Shown here: positions 43,708-55,591 of the stretch, piece by piece
Position numbering within the stretch: the stretch's first letter is position 1
How the letters are laid out: each line of letters starts with the position of its first letter
NCBI RefSeq assembly: GCF_030580935.1
Contig: NZ_JAUQOM010000005.1
Span: 62,001 to 126,000 of the forward strand
Direction of reading: 5' to 3'
Length of the DNA stretch: 64,000 nt
Source of the DNA: Sphingobium cyanobacteriorum
GTDB taxonomy: Bacteria; Pseudomonadota; Alphaproteobacteria; Sphingomonadales; Sphingomonadaceae
Notes under the pieces: generated by a model
The model's input: only the letters and a program-made list of their open reading frames with translations
Databases searched by the model: none
What the model was told of the DNA's origin: nothing
Made by a program: the position numbers and the translations under genes

Positions 43708-43920
43708 ATGTTGATGTCCAACCGCGACCGGATCGCCCGGCTCCATTATATGCCCTACAGCTTTCGCGTGTTGCAGGCGGGCGACCATGTGCTGTGCGCG
43801 GTGACCGGGCAACGGATCGCGCTGGAGGATCTGCGTTACTGGAGCATCGCCCGGCAGGAACCCTATGCCAGTGCGCAGGCGTCGACCCAGGCGGAACTGA
43901 AGGCTGGCCGCATCGGATGA
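43708..43920 (+). CDS. DUF2093 family protein
   Basis: A 70-residue soluble protein, MLMSNRDRIARLHYMPYSFR, then VLQAGDHVLCAVTGQRIALE, ending LRYWSIARQEPYASAQASTQ plus a short tail. The pattern VLxxGDxVxCAVTGxxIxLxxLRYWSxxxQE is the DUF2093 signature, restricted to alphaproteobacteria as far as I know; the function is unknown. The stop overlaps the M23 peptidase ATG by 4 bp, so they are coupled. It follows xseA by 37 bp. Confidence 0.88.
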   Translation: MLMSNRDRIARLHYMPYSFRVLQAGDHVLCAVTGQRIALEDLRYWSIARQEPYASAQASTQAELKAGRIG

Positions 43921-44756
43921 CAAGGATCGCCGCCGCGCTGCTTCTGCTCACTGCGGCGAGCGCCTCGATTGCCCAGCCCCCCGCCATCCGCCTGACGGGC
44001 CGGGCGGTCCAGGGCGGCACCCTGCTCGGCACGGCGCCAACCGGAACGGTGATGTTGCAACTGGACGGCAAGCCGGTGCCGGTGGATGCGGACGGGCGCT
44101 TCCTGATCGCCTTTGATCGCGATGCCACGCCCATGGCGAAGCTCAGCGCACGGATGGCGGATGGCCGGACGATCGAGCAATCGCTGCAAGTCGCGCCGCG
44201 CGACTGGCGGATCGAACGGATCAATGCCCCGATGCGACCGACCAGAAGCACCGAAGCCTTTCTGGCGCTGCGACAGCCCGAACTGGCGGCGATCGCCGCT
44301 GCACGAACGAAAGTCACGGACGCGCAGGGCTGGCGGCAGCGCTTCATCTGGCCGCGCATCGGCCGGATATCCGGGCTGTTCGGGGCACAGCGCATCTATC
44401 AGGGGACGGCGGGCGCCTATCATGGCGGGGTCGATATCGCCGGGCCGACCGGGGCGGCGGTGGTGGCGCCGGCCGATGGCGTGGTGATCCTGGCCGCCAC
44501 CGAAAAGCCCTTCACGCTGGAGGGGCATTTGCTGATGATCGACCATGGCCATGGCCTGAGCAGCGCCTTCCTGCACCTGTCGCGGATCGACGTGCAGGTC
44601 GGCGATCCTGTGGCGCAGGGGCAACGCATCGGCGCGATCGGCGCGACCGGGCGCGCGACCGGGCCGCATCTGCACTGGGGCATGAAATGGAACGCGGCGC
44701 GAATCGACCCGATGCTGATCGCCGGGCCGATGCCGGCCGCGCCGCAGCGCGACTAG
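43917..44756 (+). CDS. M23-family (LytM) metallopeptidase, secreted
   Basis: A 279-residue exported protein with signal peptide MTRIAAALLLLTAASASIAQ. After a beta-rich N-terminal region comes a LytM domain with zinc ligands His and Asp in AYHGGVDIAGPTGAAVVAPA and the HLH motif in GPHLHWGMKWNAAR. A further His lies in LLMIDHGHGLSSAFLHL. The motifs are complete, so endopeptidase activity on peptidoglycan cross-links is expected. It is coupled to the DUF2093 gene, which links that family to envelope maintenance by context only. Confidence 0.9.
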   Translation: MTRIAAALLLLTAASASIAQPPAIRLTGRAVQGGTLLGTAPTGTVMLQLDGKPVPVDADGRFLIAFDRDATPMAKLSARMADGRTIEQSLQVAPRDWRIERINAPMRPTRSTEAFLALRQPELAAIAAARTKVTDAQGWRQRFIWPRIGRISGLFGAQRIYQGTAGAYHGGVDIAGPTGAAVVAPADGVVILAATEKPFTLEGHLLMIDHGHGLSSAFLHLSRIDVQVGDPVAQGQRIGAIGATGRATGPHLHWGMKWNAARIDPMLIAGPMPAAPQRD

Positions 44757-45301
44757 CTGATCCGCTTCATCCGTACCGCGCGGCCACCTTCGACCTTGCC
44801 CATGAAGCTGCCCATGGCGGCGCGACGAATTTCGATCATCTGGCCGACCCTGGGATCGCGGCCAGTCACCGCTTCCGTCGTCGCCCATTGTGCGCCATCC
44901 TCCAGCCCGATCTGCCATTTCCCATAGCCCAGGCTGCGCAACGAGGCGATTTTCGCCGCGATATGGCTGAATCCTTCCGCCTGCTCGCGCGCTTCATCCG
45001 CATCGTCGCCGCCGCCCAGGAAGGGCAGTTTGGGGAAGGAAAAGCCGAACAGCGTCTTGCGCGTCCTGTTGAGTTCGCTCTTGTCGAGCACAACCACCTC
45101 GTCGCGCTGGGCGGCCGCGTCCATCGCCGCGACCTGCCGGTCGAAACAGGCCAGGCGCGCGACATTATCCGTTATGGTGCGGCACTGGAGCAGATCGGTG
45201 AAGATTTCAGGCCGGGGCTGCTGCGTTACGGGCGCCGCCTGCGCCGCGCCGGCGACGAGCGCCAGGACCGCCATCATCAGTCCATCACGCTTCCCGATCA
45301 T
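44753..45301 (-). CDS. Exported hypothetical protein, 182 aa
   Basis: Signal peptide MIGKRDGLMMAVLALVAGAA, then a short conserved block CRTITDNVARLACFDRQVAA that recurs in many exported alphaproteobacterial proteins of unknown role. A beta-rich C-terminal half (YGKWQIGLEDGAQWATTEAV then RVGQMIEIRRAAMGSFMGKV) follows. There are two cysteines in the first block. Function is unknown. Its stop overlaps that of the M23 gene by 4 bp (convergent). Confidence 0.7.
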   Translation of the reverse strand: MIGKRDGLMMAVLALVAGAAQAAPVTQQPRPEIFTDLLQCRTITDNVARLACFDRQVAAMDAAAQRDEVVVLDKSELNRTRKTLFGFSFPKLPFLGGGDDADEAREQAEGFSHIAAKIASLRSLGYGKWQIGLEDGAQWATTEAVTGRDPRVGQMIEIRRAAMGSFMGKVEGGRAVRMKRIS

Positions 45302-45691
45302 ATTCCATCCTCTTCATCAGCCGTGCCGTACCCTAACATGCACCAGCCAACCCATCGGTCAACATCGCGATTCTCCTCTGGCGAGGCGCGCCGCACGCCA
45401 CAATCCGTCCACAGCCCGACCCATGGGGCATCATTACTACAGCCCTTTGCATGACCGTGTAATTATCTTGCAATACAGGCGTAAAACAAGGGCAGGGCAG
45501 GCTTGTTGCATTTATGATACAGCCCGCTTCAAAAGCGGCTTTCGCCCTTTTCCCCGGCTTTACAGCGCCCTTAACCCCGCGCAGTTTCGGGCCATCCATA
45601 TGGGGGGATCGCTGTCGGGCACCTTATCCCTCCGTACGGGCCACTTCTGTGGCAGGCCATCTGCCAAACTCCAGAGCAAGGGACTGGAACC
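45302..45691. other. Promoter region of the TonB receptor gene
   Basis: No gene is seen in 390 bp. The segment 45430-45560 is noticeably more AT-rich than its surroundings and should carry the receptor promoter. The rest may be a long leader. The receptor uses a GTG start preceded by GGGACTGGAACC. I could not identify a specific operator. Confidence 0.5.
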
Positions 45692-48559
45692 GTGAAAACA
45701 TTTTCGAAGAGGGCACTTCTGCGTGCCAGCGCCGCTCCGGCGATCCTGAGCGCGTCGCTGATTGCGACGGCTGCGTTTGCACAGACCGCGCCGCAGGCCG
45801 CTGATGCAGGTGACGACGTTATTGTCGTTACAGGTTCGCGCATCGCGCGGCCTGATCTCAGCGCCTCCGTGCCCGTAGCCGTCGTCAGCCAGGAGCAGAT
45901 CACGCAGACGGGTGCCGCCAATATTCAGGACGTGCTGGCAGAATTGCCTGCCGTAGGTCAGAATATCAGCCGCACCTCATCGAATTTCTCGACCACCGGC
46001 AACGGCGTCGCCACCGTCAATCTGCGCAACCTGGGTTCTTCGCGCACCCTCGTGCTGGTCAACGGCCGCCGCTTCGTCGCGGGCCTGCCGGGCACGTCGA
46101 TTGTCGACCTCAACACCATTCCTACCGACCTGATCAAGCAAGTGCAGGTCGTCACCGGCGGTGCTTCGGCGGTCTATGGTTCGGAAGCGATCGCGGGCGT
46201 GGTCAACTTCATTCTTGATGACAAGTTTGAAGGCCTGCGCTTCCACGGCCAGAACACGCTGAGTGACGAAGGCGACGCGGGTCGTTACTTGGCGACCGTG
46301 ACGGGCGGCCTGTCCTTCGGCGGCGGCCGTGGCCATATTGTTGTGAATGGCAGCTTCGACAAGGATAACGGACTTCGGTCGCGCGATCGCGGCTTTTCCG
46401 ACACCGACATTCCGAACCGCAGTTCCTTTGCATCCCAGGGTCTTTTCAGCCCCAATGGCGGCTTCGCGGCAGGTCCGAACACCTTCACCTTCGGCCCCAA
46501 CAATGTCCTGAAAAACTATCAGGGCGCCAATATCGACGGCTATAACCGCAATCAGGACCGCTATCTTGGCGTACCGGTAGAGCGCTATCTGGCAACCGGC
46601 CTCGCCAGCTATGAACTGGCCGACAATGTTACGCTGTACAGCGAAGTCACCTACGCCAAGAGCAAGTCGCGTTCGAAGCTGGAACCACAGGCGGTCGCCA
46701 ACACCGACCTGACCAATGCCGACGGCACCGGTTATGAGGGCATCCCCATCACCAATCCGTTCATTCCGACCGCGATTCGCGATGCGATGGTTGCGGCGGG
46801 CGTCACCTCGCTGCCGTTCCGCCGCCGGTCGAACGACATTTTCGACCGCAGCAACAAGAATGATCGTGAAACCTGGCGTGTGGTCGCCGGCCTGAAAGGC
46901 AGTCTGGCCGAGAAGTTCAACTACGACGTTTATTATTCGCACGGCCAGACCAAGGATTATACCCGTTCGGGCACGATCTTCGGGCCGCAATATGTCAATG
47001 CGTTGAACGCCGTCGCTGGCCCTAATGGCCCGGTGTGCAGCATCAATGTCGATGCCGATCTGACCAACAATGACGCTGCCTGCGTGCCGATCAACATTTT
47101 CGGCGCGAATACGGTGTCGGCGGCCGCCGCCAACTATGTCACGCGTGGCGGTCAGCTTTCGACCTATCGCGCCAAGATCAAGCAGGACGTAGCGGCCGCA
47201 TCGATCTCGGGCGAACTGTTCGAATTACCTGGCGGTGCGTTGAGCTTTGCTACGGGCTTTGAATATCGTCGTGAATCGAGCACGGAAGATTTCGACCAGG
47301 CAACGAATGACGGCCTGACCCTCGGCAACCTTCTGTCTGACACGCGCGGCAAATATAATGTGAAGGAAGGCTTCATCGAAGTCCTCGCGCCGATCTTGTC
47401 GGAGCGTCCCTTCTTCCATTATCTGGGTCTGGAAGGCGCCATTCGCTACGCCGATTATTCGACGGTCGGCGGCGTGTGGAGCTGGAAGGCTGGCGGCGAT
47501 TGGGCGCCGATACCCGACATCCGCTTCCGCGGTATCTATGCCGAAGCGACCCGCGCACCGAGCATTTCCGAGTTGTTCTCCGCCCAGAGCGAGACCTTCC
47601 CGGCGGTGGTTGATCCGTGCGATCAGGCGGAAGGCAATGGTGACGGCGCGCCAATCAGCATCCCGGCAGCGGCGCTGCCTGCGGCGTGCCTTTCCAACCC
47701 GGCGATCGCCGCAGCGGCGGCTGCCGGCGGCTTTACCTACACCACTGCGCAGATCCAGACGATCAATGGTTTCGTCGGCGGCAATCCCAGCCTGAACGAG
47801 GAAACGGCAAAGACCCTGACCCTGGGTGCAGTCCTTTCGCCGCGCTTCGCCCCAGGCTTCAGCGTCACGGTCGATTATTACCGGATCAAGGTCCAGAACG
47901 CGATCGGCATCATCGGTCAGCAAACGTCGCTCGACGAATGCATCACCGGCGGCGGCGAAGCGCTGTTCTGCAACAATATCACCCGCGACGCTACCGGGCG
48001 TGTCACGCAGGTCGATGCGTTCAATCTGAATACTGGGTCCTTCCTAGTGTCGGGCATCGATACGGCGGTGAATTACAGCAAGAGCTTTGGCGACAACGGC
48101 AAGTTCGACCTGGTCGCCCGCTGGACCCACCTGCTCAAGCAGGAGCAGACCAGCTTCCCAGGTGGCCCCACCCAGAAGGAAGTCGGCCAGCTTGATTGCT
48201 ATAGCTGCGGCCGTCTGGGCACCGGGTTCCGAGACAAGGTCAATGTGTCGGCGACTATCGGTCTGAACAATGTCTCACTCAATTGGCGCGTAAACTATCT
48301 GTCGTCGGTCAAGGACGACATCACCGATCCTGACGCAACCCGCACTGGCGCTTACTGGTATCATGACGCCCAACTGCGCATCGGTCTGGACAAGGAAAAG
48401 ACCTACGAGCTGTATTTCGGTGTCGACAATGTTTTCGACAAGAAGCCGCCGGTGTTCGGCGACACCAATCCGGTCACTTTCCCAGGTACCCAGACTTCGG
48501 CCAACACCTATGACCTCTATGGTCGTATGCTCTACGCCGGTGTCGATTTCCGTTTCTAA
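45692..48559 (+). CDS. TonB-dependent outer-membrane receptor
   Basis: A 955-residue receptor: signal peptide to about residue 30 (SLIATAAFAQ), a TonB box region DDVIVVTGSRI, a plug domain (QITQTGAANIQDVLAELPAV, VNLRNLGSSRTLVLVNGRRF, VVTGGASAVYGSEAIAGVVN) and a 22-strand barrel ending in Phe (LYGRMLYAGVDFRF). Extracellular loops carry Cys pairs, for example LDCYSCG and CITGGGEALFC. This size and plug pattern is common among sphingomonad receptors placed near peptidases. It is convergent with the M19-type dipeptidase gene, so peptide uptake is a reasonable guess. GTG start. Confidence 0.93.
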   Translation: MKTFSKRALLRASAAPAILSASLIATAAFAQTAPQAADAGDDVIVVTGSRIARPDLSASVPVAVVSQEQITQTGAANIQDVLAELPAVGQNISRTSSNFSTTGNGVATVNLRNLGSSRTLVLVNGRRFVAGLPGTSIVDLNTIPTDLIKQVQVVTGGASAVYGSEAIAGVVNFILDDKFEGLRFHGQNTLSDEGDAGRYLATVTGGLSFGGGRGHIVVNGSFDKDNGLRSRDRGFSDTDIPNRSSFASQGLFSPNGGFAAGPNTFTFGPNNVLKNYQGANIDGYNRNQDRYLGVPVERYLATGLASYELADNVTLYSEVTYAKSKSRSKLEPQAVANTDLTNADGTGYEGIPITNPFIPTAIRDAMVAAGVTSLPFRRRSNDIFDRSNKNDRETWRVVAGLKGSLAEKFNYDVYYSHGQTKDYTRSGTIFGPQYVNALNAVAGPNGPVCSINVDADLTNNDAACVPINIFGANTVSAAAANYVTRGGQLSTYRAKIKQDVAAASISGELFELPGGALSFATGFEYRRESSTEDFDQATNDGLTLGNLLSDTRGKYNVKEGFIEVLAPILSERPFFHYLGLEGAIRYADYSTVGGVWSWKAGGDWAPIPDIRFRGIYAEATRAPSISELFSAQSETFPAVVDPCDQAEGNGDGAPISIPAAALPAACLSNPAIAAAAAAGGFTYTTAQIQTINGFVGGNPSLNEETAKTLTLGAVLSPRFAPGFSVTVDYYRIKVQNAIGIIGQQTSLDECITGGGEALFCNNITRDATGRVTQVDAFNLNTGSFLVSGIDTAVNYSKSFGDNGKFDLVARWTHLLKQEQTSFPGGPTQKEVGQLDCYSCGRLGTGFRDKVNVSATIGLNNVSLNWRVNYLSSVKDDITDPDATRTGAYWYHDAQLRIGLDKEKTYELYFGVDNVFDKKPPVFGDTNPVTFPGTQTSANTYDLYGRMLYAGVDFRF

Positions 48560-48595
48560 GATCGCCTGAGACCGGGTAATCCGGTCGCAGGAACC

Positions 48596-48632
48596 AAAAA
48601 AGGCGGCTCCCCCAAAGGGAGCCGCCTTTTTT
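48596..48632. terminator. Bidirectional intrinsic terminator after the TonB receptor
   Basis: A 16-bp stem, AAAAAAGGCGGCTCCC at 48596-48611 and its inverse at 48617-48632, with a 5-base loop. The A- and T-runs on both sides allow termination of both convergent genes. Confidence 0.93.
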
Positions 48633-48651
48633 ATCGTTCGTTAAAGAGTAT

Positions 48652-49770
48652 TCAGCCCAATGTGTCAGTCAGTACCCGGCGCCAGTTACCCCCCATGATC
48701 CGTTCGACGGCGCTGCTGCGGAACCCCGCCCGATCCAGCGCCGCAGCGATGGTCGCCATGCGATCAATGCGGTTCAATTGCGGGATCACGACATGTTCCG
48801 GGGTCCAGTCAAAGCCGCTGATCCCCTGCCCGCGCATGGCTAGCCACCAGGCAATATATTCCTTCACCCCTTCCCGATTGTCATTGTCCAGCTTCACCAG
48901 ATTTGGTTGTCCAGCCATCGGAAAGTCGTTGGAAATGCCGACCGCGTCGATGCCGGCAATATTGACGACGTGACGGATATGGGCGATCAGATGATCGACC
49001 GTCGGCACCGGATCGCGCGTCAGCCAGAAGCTCATCATGAAAATCCCCATCATCCCACCCTTGTCGGCGATCGCGCGGATCACCGTGTCGGAGGCGCAAC
49101 GCGGATGATTCACGATCGCCTTGCAGGCACCGTGCGACAGCAGGATCGGAGTGCTGCTGCGCCGCGCCGCTTCCAGCATCGTGGGTTCCGAACCATGCGA
49201 CACGTCGGGCATGATGCCGACCCGGTTCATTTCCGCCAGCCCTTCGATGCCGAGTGGCGTCAGGCCAGTCCATTTCGGATCGAGCGCGCCCCCCGCAAAC
49301 AGGGTCTGATTATGGTGGGTGAATTGCAACACCCGCAGGCCGCGTCGGTGAAAGTCAGCGATTCGCGACAGGTCCGTCCCGATCGGCTCACAGGATTGGA
49401 ACTGAAGGAAGGTAGCGCATCCCGGCCGTGTGCCGATGTCAGACCCCTTGCGCGCGACATAGGCGTCAGAGCTACCCGCCAGCCGGGCAGTCGCAGCATC
49501 CAGAGCGGCGCTACATTTGATGTAGGTGCGCAGATAGCGAGGTACACCCTGTGCATCGCGGATTTCCTCGATCTCCGACACGTCGCAGATCATGCCGTCG
49601 AGACCCGCCACGCCAATGTCCGCCAGGTCATCAGGCAGGAAGCTGAGGCCGTCCATCCAGAATTTACGACCCGCTGGCGAAAGAGTAGCACACCCACCCA
49701 AGGCGGTGATCGCACCGACAGCCGCAGCAAGTACCGTGCGCCTGGATGGGAAATAAGGCTGATTTGGCAT
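48652..49770 (-). CDS. M19 (renal dipeptidase-like) lipoprotein
   Basis: A 372-residue exported protein. The N-terminus has a Tat-like RRT followed by a hydrophobic stretch and the lipobox ALGGC. The M19 fold is indicated by PDVSHGSEPTMLEAARRSST and PILLSHGACKAIVNHPRCAS, which carry two of the metal-ligand histidines, and by CEPIGTDLSRIADFHRRGLR with the bridging Glu. The usual N-terminal HxD motif (DGHND) is replaced by DGLSFLPDD, so the first metal site is altered. Activity may differ from standard dipeptidases. It is convergent with the TonB receptor, a pairing that suggests peptide utilisation. Start chosen at MPNQPYFPSRRT. Confidence 0.82.
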   Translation of the reverse strand: MPNQPYFPSRRTVLAAAVGAITALGGCATLSPAGRKFWMDGLSFLPDDLADIGVAGLDGMICDVSEIEEIRDAQGVPRYLRTYIKCSAALDAATARLAGSSDAYVARKGSDIGTRPGCATFLQFQSCEPIGTDLSRIADFHRRGLRVLQFTHHNQTLFAGGALDPKWTGLTPLGIEGLAEMNRVGIMPDVSHGSEPTMLEAARRSSTPILLSHGACKAIVNHPRCASDTVIRAIADKGGMMGIFMMSFWLTRDPVPTVDHLIAHIRHVVNIAGIDAVGISNDFPMAGQPNLVKLDNDNREGVKEYIAWWLAMRGQGISGFDWTPEHVVIPQLNRIDRMATIAAALDRAGFRSSAVERIMGGNWRRVLTDTLG

Positions 49771-49868
49771 TGGGGAATGTCTCCTTAATTGCCGAGGTGA
49801 TGAGATAGCGAAGAACAAGTCCGGCAATAGTTACGCGGAACAGAGCAGAATAGCGACCGCATCCAAGA

Positions 49869-49898
49869 AAAGGCCCGCCGAGTGATCGGCGGGCCTTT
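49869..49898 (-). terminator. Intrinsic terminator after clpB
   Basis: A 12-bp stem (AAAGGCCCGCCG with its inverse) and a 6-base loop, located 6 bp beyond the clpB stop. Read leftwards it ends CCTTTTCTT. Confidence 0.88.
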
Positions 49899-49903
49899 GC
49901 GGT

Positions 49904-52483
<2,580 letters not shown>

Positions 52484-52520
52484 GTCCGTCCTCTTTTTCG
52501 AAATGCGTGCTCGCGATGTA

Positions 52521-52540
52521 GTGTTGCGTAAAAGCAACAC
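52521..52540. promoter_or_regulatory. Inverted repeat upstream of clpB
   Basis: GTGTTGC-GTAAAA-GCAACAC is a perfect 7-bp inverted repeat 38-57 bp upstream of the clpB ATG. It could be an operator or a leader hairpin. Read towards clpB, CTCTTGTG stands next to it and is a weak sigma-32 -35-like candidate. I see no CIRCE element. Confidence 0.45.
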
Positions 52541-52703
52541 AAGAGGCGATAGGCAATTATCCTTATCCCCGCGCTTCGGGCAGCTTCGGCGCGAACGGGT
52601 CGTCGCACAAGCGTATTGCACGGCTATCACGCCCCGCTATGGTGCGGGTCTGTCGCGGTTCACCCCTGACCGCATGGTCCGTCGCTCTTGCCAGAGGCCC
52701 TTC

Positions 52704-55568
52704 ATGACCCTTTCCCCCTTATCGCGCCGCCTGTCCCTGCTGGTCGGCCTGTCCGCCATCGCCCTGACGCCGATGACGCAGGCGTTTGCGGCGACCAGCG
52801 CCGCCCTCGCCCCCGCGCCGCTCTCCAGCCTGGTGGCGAAGGTCGATATTCCCTATGAGACGTTCCGCCTGGCCAACGGGCTGCGCGTCATCGTCCACAC
52901 CGACCGCAAGGCGCCGGTGGTGGCGGTGTCGGTCTGGTATCATGTCGGATCGCGCTTCGAACCGGCGGGCAAGACCGGCTTTGCCCATCTGTTCGAACAT
53001 CTGATGTTCTATGGTTCGGAAAATGCCGACGGCCCCTTCTTTGGCCGGCTGGAGGATATCGGCGCGACCGACTGGAACGGCACGACCTGGTTTGATCGCA
53101 CCAATTATTTCGAAACGGTGCCGACCGGCGCGCTGGACCGGGCGCTGTTCCTGGAAAGCGACCGGATGGGCCATCTGCTGGGCGCCGTCACCCAGACCAA
53201 GCTGGATACCCAGCGTGGCGTGGTGCAGAATGAAAAGCGGATGGGCGAGAATGAGCCTTATGGCCTGGTCGAATATGCCCAGCTTGCCGCCCTGCTGCCC
53301 GAAGGGCATCCCTATCGCCATAGCACCATCGGTTCGATGGCGGACCTGAACGCGGCCAGCCTGGCCGACGTGCAGATGTGGTTCAAGACCCATTATGGCC
53401 CGAACAACGCCGTGCTGGTGCTGGCCGGCGACATCGACATGGCGACGGCGAAGGCGAAGGTCGAGAAGTGGTTCGGCAATATTCCCGCCGGCCCCGCCCC
53501 CAGGGATGTGGACGCGAGCGTGCCGACGCTGGCGAAGGATGCCGAAGTGGTGATGCACGACAATGTCGCGGCCACCCGCCTCTATCGCAACTGGGTGGTG
53601 CCGGGCGTCAATTCGGCGGAGTTGCAGCAGCTCGACCTGGCCATGACGGTGTTCGGCGGGCTTGGCTCGTCGCGGCTCGACAATGCGCTGGTGCGTGACG
53701 AGAAGGTGGCAGTGGCGGTCAAGGCCAGCATCCAGCCGTTCGAGAAGCTGAGCCTGGCCGAGATCACGGTCGACGTGAAGCCGGGCGCGGACCCGGTGGC
53801 GGTGGGCAAGCGGCTGGACCAGTTGCTGGCCGACTATCTGGCCAAGGGACCGGGCGCCGACGAGGTGCTGCGCGCCGCGACCGGGCAGGCCGCCGGCACG
53901 ATTGCGGGGCTGGAAAAGGTCGGCGGTTTTTCGGGCAAGGCGGTGACGCTGGCCGAGGGGGCGGTCTATTCCGACGATCCGGCCAAATATAAGAAGGACC
54001 TGGCCATCTATGCCGCAGCCACGCCCGAAACGGTGGCGGCGGCGGCGCGCAAATGGCTGGGGCGGCCGGTATTGCGCCTGACGGTCGCGCCCGGCGAGCG
54101 GAGCGCGGCGGACAATGCGCTGGCAGGGAACGCGACCCACAGGCCGGCCTATTTCCGCGATCCCGATGCGGCCGCGCCGGTCGCGGCGACGCCGCCTGCC
54201 CCCACGAAGATCGCCGAGCCGCCGATCGAGCCGGTCAAGGATCTGGACTTTCCCGCTGTCGAACATGCGACATTGAAAAACGGCATCCCGGTCGTGTTCG
54301 CGCGGCGGGCGGCGGTGCCGACCGTGCGCGTGTCGGTCGCCTTCGACGCGGGCAATGCCGCCGACGACAAGGCGAAGCTGGGCACGGCCGGGCTGACCGC
54401 GGCGCTGCTGCGCGAAGGCACGACGACCCGGTCGTCGGTGCAGATCGCCGAGGAGCAGGAACGGCTGGGCGCGTCGATCAACGCCGGCAACAGCATGGAC
54501 CGCACCTCTGTCGGCCTGTTCGCGCTGAAGCCCAATCTGGACGCATCGCTGGACCTGCTGGCCGATATCATCCGCAATCCGGCCTTCGCCCCTGCCGAGG
54601 TCGAACGGCTGCGCGGGCAGATGCTGACCCGGATCAAGTCGGAAAAGACCGAGCCGATGTCGATCGCCCAGCGGATGTTGCCGCCTTTGCTCTATGGGCC
54701 AGCCCACCCCTATGGCATTCCCTTCACCGGGTCCGGCACGGAAAGCGGCGTCAAGGCAGCGACGCGGGCGGACCTGACGGCATTTCATGACACATGGCTG
54801 CGCCCGGACAATGCGACCATCTTCGTGGCGGGCGACACGACGCTGGGCGAACTGATGCCGTTGCTGGAAAAGCGCTTTGGCGACTGGAAGGCCCCCGCCG
54901 TCGCGAAAGGCGCCAAGCTGTTCCGCATGGACAGGATGATGCGCCCGTCGCGCATCATCCTGATCGACAAGCCGCAAAGCCCGCAGTCGATGATCCTGGG
55001 CGGGGTGCTGACCAGCAAGGCGGGCACCGACAATCCGGTGACGCTGCTGACCGCCAATGAAGTGCTGGGCGGCAGCACCACGTCGCGCCTGACCATGGAC
55101 CTGCGCGAAACCAAGGGCTGGGCCTATGGCGCGGGGACGACGCTGCCCGGCGTCAAGGAGACGATCCCGCTGCTGGTCTATGCCCCGGTGCAGACCGACA
55201 AGACCGGCGAATCGATCATCGCCGCGCGGCAGGATATCAAGGAATATCTGACGACCAAGGGCACCACCGAGGCCGAGCGCAACCAGACGATCAACGGCCA
55301 GATCCTGTCGTTGCCGGGCAGTTTCGAAACATCGTCCGATCTGATGTCGGCGATGATGCGCAACAGCCTGGTCGGCCGGCCCGACGATTATTACGAGACG
55401 CTGCCCAAAGTCTATCGCGCCATGACCGCCGCCGACATGGACAAGGCGGCGCGCGAGGCGATCAATCCCGACCGGCTGATCTGGGTCGTGGTGGGCGACG
55501 CGAAACTGGTGCGGCCGCAGCTTGACGCGGTGGGGCTGCCGGTGGAAATGGGAACATTGGCTGATTGA
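52704..55568 (+). CDS. M16-family zinc metallopeptidase (two-lobe), exported
   Basis: A 954-residue pitrilysin-like peptidase with a signal peptide (LSLLVGLSAIALTPMTQAFA). The first half carries the zinc motif HLFEH in GFAHLFEHLMFYG and the distal Glu in VVQNEKRMGENEPYGLVEY. The second half (from about residue 510, FPAVEHATLKNGIPVVFARR) lacks HxxEH, as in inactive lobes of the family. Both lobes are fused in one chain. A periplasmic location is inferred. Start MTLSPLSRRLSLL chosen for the signal peptide. It is divergent from clpB. Confidence 0.92.
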   Translation: MTLSPLSRRLSLLVGLSAIALTPMTQAFAATSAALAPAPLSSLVAKVDIPYETFRLANGLRVIVHTDRKAPVVAVSVWYHVGSRFEPAGKTGFAHLFEHLMFYGSENADGPFFGRLEDIGATDWNGTTWFDRTNYFETVPTGALDRALFLESDRMGHLLGAVTQTKLDTQRGVVQNEKRMGENEPYGLVEYAQLAALLPEGHPYRHSTIGSMADLNAASLADVQMWFKTHYGPNNAVLVLAGDIDMATAKAKVEKWFGNIPAGPAPRDVDASVPTLAKDAEVVMHDNVAATRLYRNWVVPGVNSAELQQLDLAMTVFGGLGSSRLDNALVRDEKVAVAVKASIQPFEKLSLAEITVDVKPGADPVAVGKRLDQLLADYLAKGPGADEVLRAATGQAAGTIAGLEKVGGFSGKAVTLAEGAVYSDDPAKYKKDLAIYAAATPETVAAAARKWLGRPVLRLTVAPGERSAADNALAGNATHRPAYFRDPDAAAPVAATPPAPTKIAEPPIEPVKDLDFPAVEHATLKNGIPVVFARRAAVPTVRVSVAFDAGNAADDKAKLGTAGLTAALLREGTTTRSSVQIAEEQERLGASINAGNSMDRTSVGLFALKPNLDASLDLLADIIRNPAFAPAEVERLRGQMLTRIKSEKTEPMSIAQRMLPPLLYGPAHPYGIPFTGSGTESGVKAATRADLTAFHDTWLRPDNATIFVAGDTTLGELMPLLEKRFGDWKAPAVAKGAKLFRMDRMMRPSRIILIDKPQSPQSMILGGVLTSKAGTDNPVTLLTANEVLGGSTTSRLTMDLRETKGWAYGAGTTLPGVKETIPLLVYAPVQTDKTGESIIAARQDIKEYLTTKGTTEAERNQTINGQILSLPGSFETSSDLMSAMMRNSLVGRPDDYYETLPKVYRAMTAADMDKAAREAINPDRLIWVVVGDAKLVRPQLDAVGLPVEMGTLAD

Positions 55569-55591
55569 CGCCAACGTAAAGGAGACTGGAT

